Positions 22,745 to 34,294 of a stretch of DNA of 64,000 nucleotides are shown here, one piece after another. The notes under the pieces were generated by a model, which was given only the letters and a program-made list of their open reading frames with translations, did no database searches and was not told the DNA's origin. The first letter of the stretch is position 1. Each line of letters begins with the position of its first letter. Position numbers and translations under genes: made by a program. This DNA is from Saururus chinensis (lineage: Eukaryota; Streptophyta; Magnoliopsida; Piperales; Saururaceae), in contig CP141144.1 in NCBI GenBank assembly GCA_035235625.1, positions 24,177,014-24,241,013 of the forward strand. The letters are read 5' to 3'.

Positions 22745-25724
22745 TCCAGTACTATGGGTGTTTGGTGTTTTCTCTATGGTAGTTCCACAACCCTTCAAAA
22801 CATGTTTCCTAATTATTTGCATTGACATATCTTGAAGTGTATGCGTAACAGTGCTTCTGAGTGGCCACTAATAGTCACATCCCATACTATGAGTATTTGT
22901 GACACCTCAAAAATAACTTTACACTAAACAAGCGCAACAAACCTTAGAGCTACCCACTAACACCGCATGTCCCATACCACGGGTGTTTAATGGATTTCTC
23001 CTTGGCAATTCCATAACCTTACAAGATATACCACAAATAGAACTATGCTCCATAACTTATGTGCTACATCTCCCTGACTTAAACAAAAACTTAGTCTAGT
23101 CTCAACATTATTTTTCACCTCAAGTATTTGTAGAGAGGGTTTCTGGGTAGTTCCAATGCCAACTCTCGCACCTTGGAAGCATAAAAAAATTCTTGACAAA
23201 TATATAAGCATTTACATTGGCCCGCTACTGAAGCCACTCGTCATAAGTGATAATAAAATAGTAATTTCCTAGGAACTACCATTTGTGTACAAACACACAA
23301 AAGAAAAATAATAAAGAGAGTTCTTGATTTTAATTTTTACATGCAGTTCAAAATCCTTGAAATCACCTTGACAACTACCAAGTAGGCCATTCTATCCTCA
23401 CACAAAGCTTCGATAGATCCTACAATGTCTAGGGGGTAGTGAGCCTTTTAAAACACTCAGTAGGAGAGTTTGTACTATCAGGCATGAAGTAAACACATGG
23501 AAGTTTCACAACATATAACATATATACCATTTTTCATAAAAATAGGGTGTGCCTCTCACCCAAAACTATGCCTAGAGCTTCTTCCCACGTATCGCAAATG
23601 CTCGTAAGATTTGCAAGCTCTCATGTCTTCATAAATGTGTCTTAGACACATACTCCATCCTATCAACTTTGTTGTGGGTACAAAGTAGCAGCGTCTTATT
23701 CCTCCATGGATCATCCCAAAATACTTCATGCTTGTGGAAGAGCCACCTATGCTCATAGGGCGACAGGATCATGAGAGTAAAGAATCTTCCTATGATATTC
23801 TCTACCCTAGCGCTCATAGCCTTGATAAGTGCCATTCGTTAGGGGCTAATCAAAAGTCTTGCCCTTCATTAGGGGCTCACTAGGCTAATGTGTGTACTAT
23901 GTGTCTGATTCCAAACTGGATTATAATTGTGTCCAATAATAGCTACAGATAACCAAAATATTCTTAAGTCCCAAACCCATAATCTTGAGTTTTAGACTCA
24001 AAATCTTGAATCCTAGACTTATAACCAAAACATTCTAGAGCTCCCAGACTTATATAAAGGGTAGTTTTCTTTGAAAATATTCTATTGCAGTGTTTATCTT
24101 TTTGAAAATTGTAGCCTCACCTCTACAAGCCATGCGAGTGTCACTATTGATGACTACAAAGGTAAGGTTAGTCGCTCATTCCAACAAGATAGTTACCCCT
24201 TCTTTGTCCCGCTTCAATGACTCCATAACCATGCTTATTCGTTTTTGCGAAAATAATCTTGAGAATCCTCTTTTCGATAAGGACGAATTCTCTAAAACCA
24301 TCTTTCACACAAACTATATTCATTCACAATGAAAACAACGTCAATGCTAGATTGTCTCTACCTCACATGCTTCAATGTGTATAATTCATACCAAATTCAA
24401 CAAATAAATATTTGATAAAACTATTATGAGGTAATCATAAAAGTTGCTAAATATAATACATATCCACATCTAAAGGAATTATATATGAGGCAATCATAAA
24501 GCATGTAGTATATAAAATATATCTGCTTTCAACGGATAATTATTTGACTAATCAAATTTACATAATAGAATTATAAACATACAATATATAATCATTCGAC
24601 AAATTGAATATATATGCAGAAATCATAAATCAATACTTGAAAGTAACTCTAACGCATAACATGCAAGATTCATATAATTATTAAGTTAAAAAGATAGCCA
24701 AAGTCAATAATCATGCCTTAAGAAATGATAAAAGCCATTACATTACTCCTTGCGCGATTTCGAAGACAAGGCGCCGGACTCCATGCCCTTAGATGACCAC
24801 TTTTGGGGCTTTAGTGGTCTCCAACCAAAAAAATAGCCCTGTCACAATATCTCGCATGCTTGATTTAGATGAGAACTCCTCTTGAGGGACTCAAATCAGA
24901 CATAAAATGACATTGAACAAGAGAAATGAAGTTTGAGGAATGTGAGAGAGAAGAAACTGGACAACTAGAAGAATTAGAAGCCCACCCGCGTTTAAATATT
25001 CGTGTGAGGCGGTCTAACCATGGCTACTATCACACGCATGGCATGTGATGTGGGGATCGGCCCCCATGGTGTGTGGTGCTATGTGACAATGCCACGCGTC
25101 GAGCCTGCAATGTGCAGTATGCTGGGCCCCTCCTACTTGCACCATGCACTGATGCATGATACATGTAATGCACATGTCGTGCATTGCATCGATGCGCGTT
25201 GTGATGCACATCACACCAACACATGTCATGCTGGCATCAGCCTGCTAATGCTAGTTGATGTAATAATTCATTTCTTTTATTTATTTTTAAAAAAATTCAA
25301 AATCTTTAAACATGCATAACTTTCTCTTTCGGACTTCAATTCACGTATTTTTGATACTGTTGGGCTGGTATTAACGAGCCCTACAAAAATAGACCCAACA
25401 TGGGTAGGTTATCCTGCATTTTTTAAGTGGGTCCCACCCATGTCGAACAATTCTCGAAGTCGTAACTTTTGACCCAGTGTCTGATTCGCACTCTTCAAGG
25501 CTCATTATGCCAGTTTCTCAGCGCTCTAACACATGCATACAATAATACACCAAATATCTACCTCTAAATAATTTAAAATTATTAAAAATTCGTAAAATAG
25601 CTTTATTAGATGTAGATAATTGTAACAAAAATTCATGATCGTTACACTTTTATACTGATCAAAGTCCAAAACTGCAAAAATTCACTTGTTTTCTGAAACA
25701 TTTGATGCATGCGATAACACCAAC
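22745..25724 (-). mobile_element. Remains of a long-LTR gypsy element (internal part and LTR)
   Basis: Minus-strand remains of the same family as the complex at 31.8-44.9 kb. The stretch 22850-23040 matches the short internal region at 33985-34200 (shared CATGTCCCATA and AACCTTAGAGCTA). The stretch 24330-25724 matches LTR sequence of that family, including TACCCCGAACTT-like and GTGGGTCCCACCC-like blocks near 25320-25450 and a minus-strand TATA-like ATATTTAAA near 24993-25003. It continues beyond the solo LTR insertion to about 29198, where GGTGTTACA marks the LTR start on the minus strand. No coding capacity was seen. Confidence 0.55.
25015..25260 (-). promoter_or_regulatory. Palindrome-rich block in the gypsy LTR
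   Basis: Dense short inverted repeats such as AATGCAC-N5-GTGCATT (25167-25185), GATGCATGAT and repeated CATGCAT/GCATGC-type motifs, next to the TATA-like site at 24993-25003 on its upstream side for minus-strand transcription. It matches in position, but not in exact sequence, the blocks at 33305-33460, 42125-42260 and 44269-44440. Confidence 0.5.
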
Positions 25725-28700
25725 TGTAATATCCCAAATTTTCCTGAGTTTCAAAAATTAAATATGTGCAAAATAGGGTGTTTAACCCATTGATATTCTT
25801 AGTAGAATAACTTCCTCCCTAGATTGAATTTGTGACTAAAACTAATTCTATGATAAAGTAGATAGATAGAGCTTCATAACGCCACCAAGAACACACGAAT
25901 CGGAGATCGGATGAGGAAGATATGACTATTCGAAGTTGAATATATCGTATAGGGCATGTTTACCCAATTTAGACATGTATTTAGCCTGTTTAAGTTGTCT
26001 TGCGGGCCCGGTTAACTAGAATTCCGAAATTAATTTTTAGATGCCTAATTAGGGTCTTTTGGGGGCTAAAAGGGCGGAGAAGGAGGTGAAAGGTGAAGCT
26101 TCGGCAAGGCTCCGATAGCGGAGGATCGACAATAAATCAGTAATTAAGGTAGGATTGTTGCCTTTTCTTCACTTGAAGATTACTAAAAAATTATTAATTA
26201 GATTTGAAGAAAAATCAGATATGTATTGTGTAATTTACATAAAGAGTAATCACTGTTCTGTAATTCTGTCAACAGTAAGTTTATTTTTCAGATCTTACTG
26301 GTCGGCTGCTGACCGGTCAGCGCTGTCTGGCCAGTAACCGGCCAATCGTCATTTGGTGGCGGCTTCATGCACGCCGAGCTCCAGCACGCAGCTGCTACTG
26401 GACAGATTGTCGGCCAGTGCATAGAAAAAAAGAAAAAGAAAAAGAGAGACTCAGTCGCTGGCCGCGCTGGCCGTGGCCGCTTCGGTCCAAGCCACGACAG
26501 CGCCTTATGTGCCAGCCTGGGCTGCAGTGGCACTGGCCGCAGCAGCATCGCTGGCTGTTAAAAAAAGGAAAATAGGAGAAAAGCGGATTTTTGGTCACCG
26601 GCTGGCCACCAGACTGCGGCGGGAACGACGCGTTTGGTTTTGCAGTGCGTCGGTGGTCCGGAATCACTTGGGCCACCCAACCTCCATCGCGAGATGAGCG
26701 GCGCCGCTAGAGGCTGCCGGTCACGGGGAAGAGACCCGTGAAACGGGTCGTTGGGCTCTAGACCGGGTCGGGTTGTCTGACTCGGTTCAGACCAGTTCAA
26801 GTAAAAACAAATAAAAATAAAACCTAATTGAACCGAGTCCGGTTTAGTAGGTTGTAGATGTGAATTAAATTTGAAAAAAAATGACATATGGCCACGAGTA
26901 TATGTCATGTGCCTTGACCAAGTTTTAGATTGAGGGAAAATCTCAGATGCTTTAAAATGACTAATTTACCCTTGTAAGTTGACATGTAGCAAATATTTTA
27001 TAACCAAACTTTGGGCCTCTGGTTTAGGGGTCTATGAGTGGATTTAAAAATTATGAAAAATCTCAGTGATATTTTAATGTGTATCATAAATTTAGACCAA
27101 GCCATAAGCTATGTAAAAATCTCAGTAAGTAGATATTTGACTATCTTTTCCCTAGGGTTAAGGTAAGATAGGTAATTAAACCGGGGTCGGTTCAAGGGGT
27201 TTAAGACCCTGTTAAATAGCAAGAAAATTATCTCGGGTTCACAACATCATGGTGTACTCATGGGATTAGTTTTGGACCCATTGAGGTTCAAGGAAGCTCT
27301 GTACAAAAAGGCAAAAATACCCTTATGAGTGGACCGGCCCCCATTCGCGTGGATGTTATTAATGGGCCAATGTGATACTGAAACTTTTTCAGAGGTTAAA
27401 GATTTACCCGAGTGCAGAGAGGATTGTATCTAATGTTGGATAATTACTCTAATGCCCTTAGGTGCATTATGACCAGTTTCATAAAGATTTATTAAGATAA
27501 CCCAAGGAGGGTTAGGGCACGAGAGTTCGAATAAATCTTATATCATTAATGAATTTTATTATTGAAATTATGATCTGCTTAGACCTGTGTAGTTCTAATG
27601 GTTTATGTTGTTCATTGTTTCCATATTTTTTCATTGTTGTTATGATAAGAATTTATCATCTGCTTAAGATTATTGAAAGATAAATCAATGAGGTTTGATA
27701 ACTTTGGATTGGGCGAGAACACCTAATCAAGATAAAGACTAATATACCTCTGAGGGGTTTGGGACTAGTTCATAGAGTGAATAAAGCCTTTAACCTCACG
27801 ATTTGCCTTGGTTGATGAACCGATGGCATGTCTCGAGTTGTAAACCTTGGTCTAGAAGGGACTAATAGGGTTTGAGTTAGTCATTCAAAATACTGGCTTA
27901 ATGATGAGCAAGATAGGGTTTAGAATGGTTTCCTAAGTTTTCGCTCTATTGAGGAGCTGATGATTTGACCGTGTAGTTACACCTCCCCATTGGAGGGAGC
28001 TCTGTGTGAGCCAGGCTCACCACAGATCTATTGAGGATCTTTTAGTGTACACACAATTGGATCAACTAATATCCTACTAGGTTGGCTTTTCCGGCCACTT
28101 CTGTTTAGGTGCAGCTGTGGGTCATGCCCTTCCACTCCGGTGAGGTCCTTCTTGAGCAAGGAGGGGTAATGACACTTCCTGGTGGATTCTAGGGTGTTTC
28201 GTTATCATTTGTCACTTAAGTTGACATCTGATGAATCTGTCTGTCATTGGGATTAGACAGGGATATTAATTATCGAACAATGGTTCGAGAGATAATTAAT
28301 AACATTGATTGATATTGCTTGTTTAATTAGAACAAGTGGAATGATTAAAGGACTTGAATAAAATGTAGGTTGCTTGAAAATACTTAAGCACTGCATGTGC
28401 GATGCTATGCTTCTTAGTATAGTGTAGTATTAGGCAGAACTACGTCTAGATCCGATCTTGTTGGAAACATTGGAGATGTTGTCTGATGAGTACGTAGGCA
28501 ACTAACATCGGGTGATGTTGGCCCGATCCAAAAAATATTAAATATTTCTTTTGTTCTTTTGAATGCTCCTCTAAGTGGAGGAGATGTTTTGTTGCCTATT
28601 TGGTCTTGTATGATTGCAGGTTCTTTAGATAGGGATGTTGCGAGATCGGGACGTTGGTGGGCATTTGAGGAAGATTTTGCATTAGTGGGATCTAGTTTCT

Positions 28701-28990
28701 TCCTTCTGCAATCTTGTAAGTAATGGTAATTACTGGCGTGAGAGCCAACTTTACTTAGTTGTTTATTTTCGGATAGATGACAGACTTGTACTTAGAAGGT
28801 TAACCTACTACTTACGGAATTTAACACGTGTAATAATATCATATGTTTTGATATTTGTATTTGTGAACCCCAGTTATCACGACCTAGATATTTAATTGGA
28901 TGATTTGTTTTGTGTTTAAGAAAAAAAAATTATCGTGATTTATCGGGTGTCCCTTATTTAAAAAGGGTTTTAAAAATCCGGGCCGTGACA
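25725..28990 (+). mobile_element. Solo LTR, 3.27 kb, chromovirus (Tekay/Del)-like
   Basis: Starts TGTAATATCCCAAATTTTCC and ends CGGGCCGTGACA. It is flanked by perfect CCAAC repeats at 25720-25724 and 28991-28995. The TGTAA-ATCCC start and long length are usual for Tekay/Del LTRs. No second LTR or internal gene region is present, so LTR-LTR recombination has left a solo LTR. A GC-richer part at 26290-26720 contains palindromes, including a perfect 14-bp GCTGACCGGTCAGC at 26308-26321 and CTGGCCAG at 26327-26334. The intact target duplication suggests it is fairly recent relative to its host element. Confidence 0.85.
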
Positions 28991-29198
28991 CCAACAACCT
29001 ATTGATGTGTTAATGTCTACTAATAGTTTAAGTATGCAAGTCCATCGAGAGCTTTACTTATGTGTTGATGTCTCCCGACAATGCAAGTGTGCAAGTCCAT
29101 CGGCAGCTCACTGACGTGTCGATGGTCATTAATGATTAAAATTTAATTTTAATTTATTTAAAGGATGAAATTTCATTTAGAAAACATAGGGTGTTACA
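28991..29198 (-). mobile_element. Distal part of the gypsy LTR behind the solo LTR
   Basis: Continuation of the LTR remains at 24330-25724 after the solo LTR insertion. It ends with GGTGTTACA at 29190-29198, which on the minus strand reads TGTAACACC, a standard gypsy LTR start. Confidence 0.5.
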
Positions 29199-31360
29199 TA
29201 TACTTTAGCATTATAGTAGAAATATTCAATTAAGATCTAATATAATATAAAGGGAAACATGAAAAAAGTACACAAGATATATATTAATGAAGCACACAAG
29301 TTACATATACAAGTAACATTAAATAGACTGCAACTTAATTTATGTGGAAACTAAGTAAATTCCAGTAATCATAACTTTTGATAAAAGAATATTGCTTTAA
29401 AAGTTTTGTGGAAAAAGTTCAACAACAATTTCCAACTAATAAATTTACCTTTCCTGTCCTTTCAAATAATCAAGCAATACTATTCACATGACTTAGCACA
29501 AATACTCAAGACCCTAACTATTCATGCATATTTACACTAGTAAACAACAATAATAAACTTCCAAAGCCTACGAGAATCATATTTTTCATGCAAGCATTGA
29601 ATTACTGAAAATACCTCCAAAGCTATAGTACATAGGCAATAATTTCATTCCAACCAAATTATTAAGTACATGTCATCTACTTCAGCAACAAAATAAATTT
29701 TATTTTCATATACTTTGATGAAAAATGAATTGAAAAATTTTAGTTTTAAATTCCAACAGGTGTCAAATTATCATTTTACCCTTCGACTAGGTCCAAACGT
29801 GACTTTCACCAAAGTTACACACCTAAGCATGTAATCAAATGTCACCCACCATGTCACAAGGATAACATTTACACAATGTTGGAAAGCAAACTGACATTTT
29901 TACCAAAAAATTTCATCAATTGTGAAACTACTATTTTACCCTTCTCAAGAATTAAAATGCATTTTTCACTTAAAATATAAACATTTAAATGTATCCAAGT
30001 GGGTAACAACATAAAGTAACAATAATAATACATGTATAGTTTCTAGAGGAATACACAAAAAATCAGCAAAATTGTAATTACCAAAATGCTATTGAGGCCT
30101 AATTTAGTAATTTCTATAATAATAATTTTAAAAACTATGAAAATTTACAAGTCGAATAACATGTAATCTAACTTATAATCTTCAGAAATATAACTTTCGA
30201 GTGAAATGATCAAAAACTATATATAACTGAAATTGGGGTTTCTATGCATAAAATACCAAAACTACCCTTGGGGTTAAAAAGCCATTTGACCTATTTTCTA
30301 ATCTCAAATTGAACGTAAATTTGTCCAAATGTACTTCAAATAGTCTTTTATCATAACATATTCTAAATGAAATTTGGGGAAAATCAATGATGCCCTAATC
30401 AGTAACTCAAATTTAGGGATCTAAGGGCAAAATTGCCAATTCATAGTGACAATCACCATTGTAACCTCACTCTGATACTCTTATTGGTCATGGCACAATG
30501 GAGGATGGTGGGAGCAGACCTAGTGGCGTCTCCCAAAGTATAAAAATTGCCTATTTTTCAAATTCATCTTACATGCTATTAGCACTCGTATATAAACACA
30601 TGTAATAATCATGTAAATAAATACATAGTGATTTGATATAAGCACAAAACTTTAAAAATATTAGGGGTTGACCTCTTTAACTTTCAAATATAAAGATTTT
30701 CCTTCATTGAAAGGGTCAACAGATCTTTCTACTTGTATCACTATATGAAATTAGGTCAAATAAAAATACCTTATAAATGATATAGGGTTATGTAGGAGAA
30801 CACCAAAGGCTTCTTTGCATGGAATAAATGCACTACCCACTAGTTTCTTTTAGTCACCCATCGTCATGCCCTGATTGCCAACAAGGCAACTCAAAAAAGT
30901 CTAGAACACTTCTCAAAACATGGAGAGAGATGGGTGTTGTGTTGTCTTCTTTTGTAAGAGACAACATGAGGAAAAAGGTATAATTTTGTCTCCTAGTGCA
31001 AGAGAGAACACAAGGGGAAGAAGGTATTGTTTTGTCTTCGTATGCAAGAGAGGAGAGCATAAAAAAGAGGGAGATTCATCTCTTAAGGAGAAAGAAAAAG
31101 GAGGTGACCACTAGGTCATGGGGAATGGGTAGTTAGGGCTTCTCAAACACCGCTTTTATTCAAATTTTATCTCTCCTTAACCATACTAAAAGTGGGCTTG
31201 AGCTTTACAAGCCTAGTATGCTTCTTATAAGCATGTCGAACTCAAGCCTATCGATGGTGTCTCCTACATGGGTGTAGACACTCAATGGGCCTATGAAGGC
31301 CTTATCCACAATAGTTCCACACACAACTAGTACATAATATAGTGTACGTGTGCAAGTGTT
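29199..31360. other. AT-rich non-coding DNA, nothing assigned
   Basis: No gene, LTR end or structured RNA recognised. Short open frames around 30850-31110 come from a small tandem repeat described separately. The style of sequence suggests old retrotransposon DNA, but I cannot place it. Confidence 0.4.
30930..31065. repeat. Three-copy tandem repeat, about 45 bp
   Basis: Three diverged units of the type TTTTGTCTCCTAGTGCAAGAG followed by AGAACACAAGGGGAAGAAGG. The first begins near 30941 and the last ends near 31065. Confidence 0.6.
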
Positions 31361-31655
31361 TGATCATTTATAATCAAACCCTTTGAAAGTTTACAAAGCA
31401 ATTGTACCATAAAAAGTATTAAGGGCTATCGAACCTTATAGATAGATTAAATTATTACCAAATCTAAGAGGAGTATTTATTGATAATTGAAAACTTTAAA
31501 ATTAAACAAATAAGTAATCTAGTGAACCAACGTAAATTAAACAAAAGAGAAAATAATGACACTAGCTTATGAAATTGAATCCACTAATAGAATCATAATA
31601 ATCCCTTAGGGTAACGGAAAAAAAAACGTAAATCCAATTGAAAGAGAAACTAGGA
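31361..31655 (-). mobile_element. Family X LTR (copy 3), 3' part
   Basis: The plus strand starts TGATCATTTATAATC, the complement of the family X 3' end, and continues with close matches to copy 1 (GGTTCGATAGCCCTTAATACTTTTT-like and AATTATCAATAAATACTCC-like stretches on the minus strand). Homology stops near 31655. The missing remainder of the LTR is found at 44858-45640, so the two pieces look like one LTR opened by the gypsy complex between them. Confidence 0.6.
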
Positions 31656-31729
31656 TATTCCTAAAAAAAATTCATTGTTTGATTACACCAATGTTTCTAT
31701 AAAAAATTGAATATTCAATCAACCAATGT

Positions 31730-31822
31730 TGGTAATGGTGGTAGAGTTAGCTATGGTGGTGTTGGTGGTAATGGTAGCAGAGTTGGCAACTTTGATGGTG
31801 GTAGTGGGGTGGTAGCATCAAT
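31730..31822. repeat. GGT-rich trinucleotide tract
   Basis: Imperfect (GGT)n such as GGTGGTGTTGGTGGTAATGG. A similar tract lies at 42493-42632, next to the outer end of another LTR of the complex. Confidence 0.7.
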
Positions 31823-33846
31823 CTCCAATGTTTTTTCAATAAGATCGAATCTAGACATAGTTCTGCATAAAACTAAGGTCTATTAACAAACATAGCATCA
31901 TGCATATTATGCTCAAGTATTTTTCATATGCAGTCATATATCACAATCGATGTAGAAAATAAAAGCACTGACAAATCAATCAAATAATTCTTTTATGAAA
32001 TCCGATAAACAACTAAAAAAATGGAAAAATCATCATTCACAGAATTTGATAAATAATTTAAAATCATATAAATCATCATTCAGATAGTCGTGATACCTAA
32101 CGGCTTACTTCTACATGCATGGCCATGGAAGCCAGAAAGATGGGAGCTTTTTCATGATGTTCCACACTTGTGCTTGCTAGAACTGATTATTTCATTTGAT
32201 GGGTATTCTTATTTAAACCTATGATATCTAACAACTTACTCCACACTCATGGGGCCATAGAGGATAGAAGGATAGGACATTTGCCATGATGCTGCCACAC
32301 TTATGTGCGCTAGAATAGATTATTTCTCTTAGTAGGTATTCGAGTCAATAGCTTTTGGCCTTTATACCAAATAACTACCCTTGAATCTCATCATTCAAAA
32401 TCCATAATACATAAGAGTTGAAGACCAAAAATCAATAGAGAATTCCTCAATCAATCATATCATTTAGCATAGCCTGCATTCATATAAGTCAACTATAAAC
32501 ATATGCATTCATAAGCATGTATTAAAATAATAAAGTTGTAACTACTTACTCCCTTAAGATTTCCAAAAGAAGCAGCGGTTGGATCCTCCTTCCTTAAAGG
32601 CATCCTTCCTTTAAGGCCAGAAGACATTGGGTGGAGTCTCTCCTTACTCTGATATGATTCTTCCATTGCAAACTAATGTGGGGAACAAAACCTCCCCTTA
32701 TTCGGGAACCTTTCCCTTTTTGTAGCCCGATGGCTGTGGATAGAGACTCCCCTTACCTGATAATATTTCTCTCATTGTAGCTTGAAGGCAATGGACAGAG
32801 CCTCCCCTTATCCGGGAACATGTCTCTCATTATGGCCCAAAGGCAAGAAACAGAGCCTCCCCTTACCCGGGCCTATCATTGCAACATGAACGAAACAAAT
32901 ATAGCCACCCCTTACCCATAAACATTTCTCTCATTGTGGCCCGAAGGCCGTGGATAGAGCCTCCCCTTACTTGAGAACATTTCTCTCATTACTGCCCGAA
33001 TGCAGTAGACATAGCCTCCCCTTACCTAGAAACATTTCTCTCACTGCGCTGAAGGATGCAGACAACCCCCCCCCACCCAGGACGTTTACCCCATCTAGAA
33101 AGGTTAATTCTCTAAACTGACCAATGACATAGAGCACCTTCGATTTAGCTGAAATTGTCTTTAAATGGCTAAAATGGGTAAGAAATAAATGAGAGAAGGT
33201 CCAAAGACGGGCAAAATCAAAGAAGGCAGAACAGAGGAGCATCCAAAAAATGGCTTGGAATGTCTCCTTCAAATGGGAGACCCCCCGTTTTTATAAGGGT
33301 GGGGGCACAATATGTGGACCACATGGCGCACATTTGTGCACTAGGTTTGACATGGCTAACCATGCCTCACCATGCTTGGCATGGTGCGGCTGACGCACCT
33401 AGTGTGCGACAGTGGCTGATGAGCATCGTGTGTCAGTGCCTGATGTGGTGTTGACACAAAAATACTATTTTTTATTAGTATTTTCCTTTACTTTTCTTTA
33501 TTTGAAAATCATTTTTAGTGTAACTCCTTACCCCGAACTTAGAATCGCACATTCTTGGTACTGTTAAATTCATATTGATGAGCTCTACAAAACAATATCA
33601 TGTAAGGATATATCTTATAAGATTAAAGCAGGCCCCACCCAGCACACTCTTCCCGAGGTCGTAGCCTATAATCCTGACTTTCAATTGATGTGTACTTAGG
33701 CTTGATACATTCGTTTCTCCTAGTCCTACTAAATGCCTTAAGGCTCCTCCAAACTAATCAAGTTCACAATGTTCCAAAATTATGAAAAAATAGTTAATGG
33801 CCCACAAGTCGCTTTTAGGCCCAACAGAAAATTGTGGGTTGTAACA
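31823..33846 (-). repeat. LTR a (3' LTR) of the gypsy complex
   Basis: On the minus strand it begins TGTTACAACCC at 33846, directly after a polypurine tract. A TATA box (TTATAAAAA) is at 33288-33296. A ~60-bp minisatellite lies at 32600-33070, and sequence homologous to 34540-35180 plus 41446-42490 covers its length. Its far end fades into the GGT tract. Confidence 0.75.
32600..33070 (-). repeat. ~60-bp minisatellite in LTR a, about nine units
   Basis: Units of the form CCCGAAGGC, about 8 bases, AGAGCCTCCCCTTACCC, then GGGAACATTTCTCTCATTG. About nine can be counted. Equivalent arrays with about seven and four units lie in LTR b (41520-41900) and LTR c (43840-44050). The array is downstream of the TATA box for minus-strand transcription. 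Confidence 0.75.
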
Positions 33847-33860
33847 ATCTTCCCCCCTTT
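33847..33860 (-). other. Polypurine tract (PPT) of the gypsy complex
   Basis: AAAGGGGGGAAGAT on the minus strand, immediately before the LTR start TGTTACAACCC. This is the primer site for plus-strand DNA synthesis in LTR retrotransposons. Confidence 0.8.
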
Positions 33861-33914
33861 AAAGGCATTGTGTCCTTGTAATTCACCAAAAATGAAGCTT
33901 TCTTGTTTTAAAAT

Positions 33915-33918
<4 letters not shown>

Positions 33919-33952
<34 letters not shown>
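33919..33952. repeat. (AT)n microsatellite
   Basis: About 17 AT units in the short internal region of the gypsy complex. Confidence 0.9.
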
Positions 33953-33954
<2 letters not shown>

Positions 33955-34282
33955 CTACGCGATAAATCTTAAATTGTACCCATAATGATGCCTCTAGTCG
34001 ACACTTGTACTCACATCCCATACAATGAATATTTTGTGACGCCTTAGAAGTAACTTTATGTTACACTAGCATGACAAACCTTAGAGCTAACTGCTAATAC
34101 CTCATGTCCCATATCACAAGTGTTAGATAGTTTCTCGTAGGCAATTGCACACATATTCAAAACATGTTTACAACAAATCACAAAAATAAATTTTAAAACA
34201 CTTGAAGAATTGAAATCGGAATTCATGTATAATCAAAAACTAAATTTCGCTAGATTGCTACTTACTTGCAAACAGATTCGTT

Positions 34283-34294
34283 GCTCTAATACCA
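34283..34294 (-). other. Primer binding site (tRNA-iMet type)
   Basis: TGGTATTAGAGC on the minus strand, two bases after the LTR end (CTACA at 34297). It differs by one base from TGGTATCAGAGC, the usual initiator-Met tRNA primer site of plant LTR retrotransposons. Confidence 0.8.

Noticed and set aside
25014-25319. Cys/His/Met-rich frames on both strands that look metal-binding
   Set aside because: They arise from the repeated CATGCA/TGCAC palindromic motifs of an LTR block; both strands are open and there is no conserved domain.
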